Shown: piece after piece, positions 35,589 through 37,065 of the stretch
Numbering within the stretch: position 1 is the first letter of the stretch
Layout of the letters: the number at the start of each line of letters is the position of its first letter
From: Rahnella laticis
GTDB lineage: Bacteria > Pseudomonadota > Gammaproteobacteria > Enterobacterales > Enterobacteriaceae
Length of the DNA stretch: 37,065 nt
Direction of reading: 5' to 3'
Assembly: GCF_015644585.1 (NCBI RefSeq)
Contig: NZ_JADOBI010000020.1
Span: 1-37,065 of the forward strand
Translations under genes and position numbers: made by a program
The notes under the pieces: model-generated
Databases searched by the model: none
Told to the model about the DNA's origin: nothing
Seen by the model: only the letters and a program-made list of their open reading frames with translations

Positions 35589-36279
35589 AGCCAGAAAGAT
35601 AATCGTTCAGGGTCTGTGGACCAACAACTCTTCGCTGGTCCAGCTGCTGGGGCTTTGCCCGCTGCTGGCCGTGACGTCCACCGCGACTAACGCCTTAGGT
35701 TTGGGGCTGGCCACCACGCTGGTGCTGACCTGTACTAACGGCATGATTTCCGCGTTCCGTAAGTGGATCCCGGATGAAATCCGTATTCCGATTTACGTGC
35801 TGATCATCGCATCGGTGGTGAGTACCGTTGAAATGCTGATTAACGCCTATGCCTTTGGTTTGTATCAGGCGCTGGGGATTTTCATCCCGCTGATTGTGAC
35901 CAACTGTGTGGTGGTCGGTCGCGCGGAAGCCTGCGCCGCGACCAGTCCGGTGCATCTGGCAGCGCTGGACGGCGCCATGACCGGCCTCGGGGCGACGTGC
36001 GCAATGTTCGTCCTCGGTTCGATGCGTGAAATTCTCGGCAGCGGCGTGTTGTTTAATGGCGCGGATTTGCTGCTCGGCGGCTGGGCGAAAGTGCTGCGCG
36101 TTGAAGTGATTCATCTGGATAACCCATTCCTGCTGGCGATGCTGCCACCGGGCGCGTTTATCGGTTTGGGCCTGCTGCTGGCGGCTAAATACCTGATTGA
36201 TCAGCGCATGAAAGCGCGAAAAGCGGCGCAACACGTTGCCGCCGAAGACAGTTTGCCAAAGGGAAGTGTTCATGAATAA
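35581..36279 (+). CDS. rsxE: RsxE, electron-transfer complex subunit (RnfE homologue)
   Basis: Membrane subunit paired with RsxA, 232 aa (231 in E. coli), six hydrophobic segments. [20 protein letters not shown] and [17 protein letters not shown] carry the conserved cysteines. I chose the ATG at 35581, with GGAG six bases upstream, over an ATG 12 bp earlier. It overlaps rsxG by 8 bp and nth by 8 bp, so all three are translationally coupled. Confidence 0.96.
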   Translation: MSEARKIIVQGLWTNNSSLVQLLGLCPLLAVTSTATNALGLGLATTLVLTCTNGMISAFRKWIPDEIRIPIYVLIIASVVSTVEMLINAYAFGLYQALGIFIPLIVTNCVVVGRAEACAATSPVHLAALDGAMTGLGATCAMFVLGSMREILGSGVLFNGADLLLGGWAKVLRVEVIHLDNPFLLAMLPPGAFIGLGLLLAAKYLIDQRMKARKAAQHVAAEDSLPKGSVHE

Positions 36280-36910
36280 GGAAAAGCGCATTGAGATCCT
36301 CAGCCGTTTGCGGGACAACAACCCGCATCCCACGACCGAACTGGTTTACACCACGCCGTTCGAGCTGCTGATTTCGGTGTTACTTTCCGCGCAGGCCACG
36401 GACGTCAGCGTGAATAAAGCGACCGCGAAACTGTATCCGGTCGCCAACACGCCGGAGTCCGTTCTGGCGCTCGGCGTGGACGGTGTGAAGGAATACATCA
36501 AAACCATCGGCCTGTTTAATTCGAAAGCCGAAAACGTCATCAAAACCTGCCGGATTTTGCTGGAAAAACACAACGGCGAAGTGCCGGAAGACCGCGCCGC
36601 GCTGGAAGCCCTGCCGGGCGTCGGGCGTAAAACCGCCAACGTGGTGCTCAATACCGCCTTCGGCTGGCCCACCATTGCCGTCGATACGCATATTTTCCGC
36701 GTCTGTAACCGGACGAAATTCGCGCCAGGTAAGACCGTCGATGACGTTGAAGAAAAACTCCTTAAAGTCGTTCCCGCCGAGTTTAAGCTCGATTGCCATC
36801 ACTGGTTTATCCTGCACGGGCGCTATACGTGCATTGCGAGGAAGCCGCGGTGCGGATCGTGTTTGATTGAAGATTTGTGTGAGAGTAAAGAGAAGGTATA
36901 TGCGGAGTGA
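36272..36910 (+). CDS. nth: Endonuclease III (DNA glycosylase/AP lyase) Nth
   Basis: Removes oxidised pyrimidines from DNA and nicks at the abasic site, 212 aa (211 in E. coli). The helix-hairpin-helix [12 protein letters not shown] holds catalytic K120, and VDTHIFRV holds D138. The [4Fe-4S] cluster cysteines C187, C194, C197 and C203 fall at E. coli positions. The ATG at 36272 follows AAAGGGAAG. The longer frame from 36236 only overlaps rsxE. It is the last gene of the rsx operon, as in E. coli. Confidence 0.97.
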   Translation: MNKEKRIEILSRLRDNNPHPTTELVYTTPFELLISVLLSAQATDVSVNKATAKLYPVANTPESVLALGVDGVKEYIKTIGLFNSKAENVIKTCRILLEKHNGEVPEDRAALEALPGVGRKTANVVLNTAFGWPTIAVDTHIFRVCNRTKFAPGKTVDDVEEKLLKVVPAEFKLDCHHWFILHGRYTCIARKPRCGSCLIEDLCESKEKVYAE

Positions 36911-36958
36911 AAGGGAGATCCCTTTGAACCCGTTTTATTTTCAATTGCAACTTCAATC

Positions 36959-36986
36959 TTAAATTCGAATTCGAATTCGAATTTAA
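36959..36986. repeat. 28-bp perfect palindrome after nth
   Basis: A perfect palindrome starting TTAAATTCGAATTCG, made of tandem ATTCGA hexamers, lies 48 bp after the nth stop. Just upstream AAAGGG-AGAT-CCCTTT (36910-36925) followed by a T-rich tract may be the nth terminator. The palindrome could form a hairpin or cruciform and marks the boundary of repeat copy E. Confidence 0.75.
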
Positions 36987-36990
36987 AATC

Positions 36991-37065
36991 AAGACCTTGG
37001 GTTGCCACCCAAACTGGCTTCAAGGGGCGCCTATCGGGTTACAAACCGCGCGAAAAGATACGCGT
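36991..37065 (-). repeat. Dispersed intergenic repeat, copy E (internally deleted, cut by window edge)
   Basis: It opens with the mini-hairpin TTGGGTTGCCACCCAA (36997-37012) and the first half of the variable stem (TTCAAGGGGCGCC). It then jumps to TCGGGTTACAAACCGCGCG, which in other left arms lies about 120 bp or more further on. The second half of the stem and the conserved core are therefore missing. Bases 37034-37064 are the exact reverse complement of 2-32 in copy A. Confidence 0.8.

Overview
The window looks like chromosomal DNA of a member of the Enterobacterales, most likely Yersiniaceae (a Rahnella-like genome is my guess). The basis is near-complete protein similarity to E. coli AraF/G/H/B/A/C, Mlc, YnfK/L/M, DcuC, RsxABCDGE and Nth, with E. 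coli-like gene order in the ynfK-mlc-ynfL-ynfM and ydgK-rsxABCDGE-nth blocks. There are no tRNA or rRNA genes, no recognisable transposase, no phage genes and no CRISPR array.

Layout, left to right. (1) 1-330: arm of a dispersed repeat (copy A). (2) 357-8830: L-arabinose locus. araC, araH, araG and araF lie on the minus strand, and araB-araA diverge from araF. The 416-bp araF/araB gap carries a CRP site, two AraC half-sites and a -10 box with the spacing of the E. coli araBAD promoter. No araD follows araA. (3) 8893-9425: repeat copy B. (4) 9541-13037: a three-gene ABC importer of the Fe3+/aminoethylphosphonate type. It converges on a DHA2 drug exporter (13034-14515). (5) 14647-19383: bioD2 (ynfK), mlc, and divergent ynfL/ynfM. 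(6) 19388-20115: repeat copy C. (7) 20159-27828: an accessory block. A minus-strand operon encodes a GntR regulator, a Cys/Met-metabolism PLP enzyme and a complete carbohydrate-type ABC importer. A divergent FAD monooxygenase gene sits behind a strong Fur-box match. (8) 27857-28445: repeat copy D. (9) 28607-36910: dcuC, ydgK, rsxABCDGE and nth, all on the plus strand. (10) 36991-37065: repeat copy E.

The most unusual feature is the repeat family. Five copies in 37 kb each sit immediately after the stop codon of a gene and divide the window into functional blocks. Complete copies are two inverted arms of about 230-350 bp around a conserved spacer. Each intact arm contains a 12-bp-stem hairpin whose sequence differs between arms while pairing is kept by compensatory changes and a few G-U pairs. 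A second mini-hairpin of the form TTGGGY...RCCCAA is tandemly repeated in some arms. I do not recognise this as ERIC, REP or BOX. Copies C and D, which bracket the accessory block, share a 96-bp identical segment in inverted orientation and a 49-bp identical segment in direct orientation.

As a system the window covers arabinose uptake and its first two catabolic steps, global sugar control (Mlc), anaerobic C4-dicarboxylate transport (DcuC), and the Rsx electron-transfer complex that resets SoxR. To these are added two accessory ABC importers of unknown substrate.
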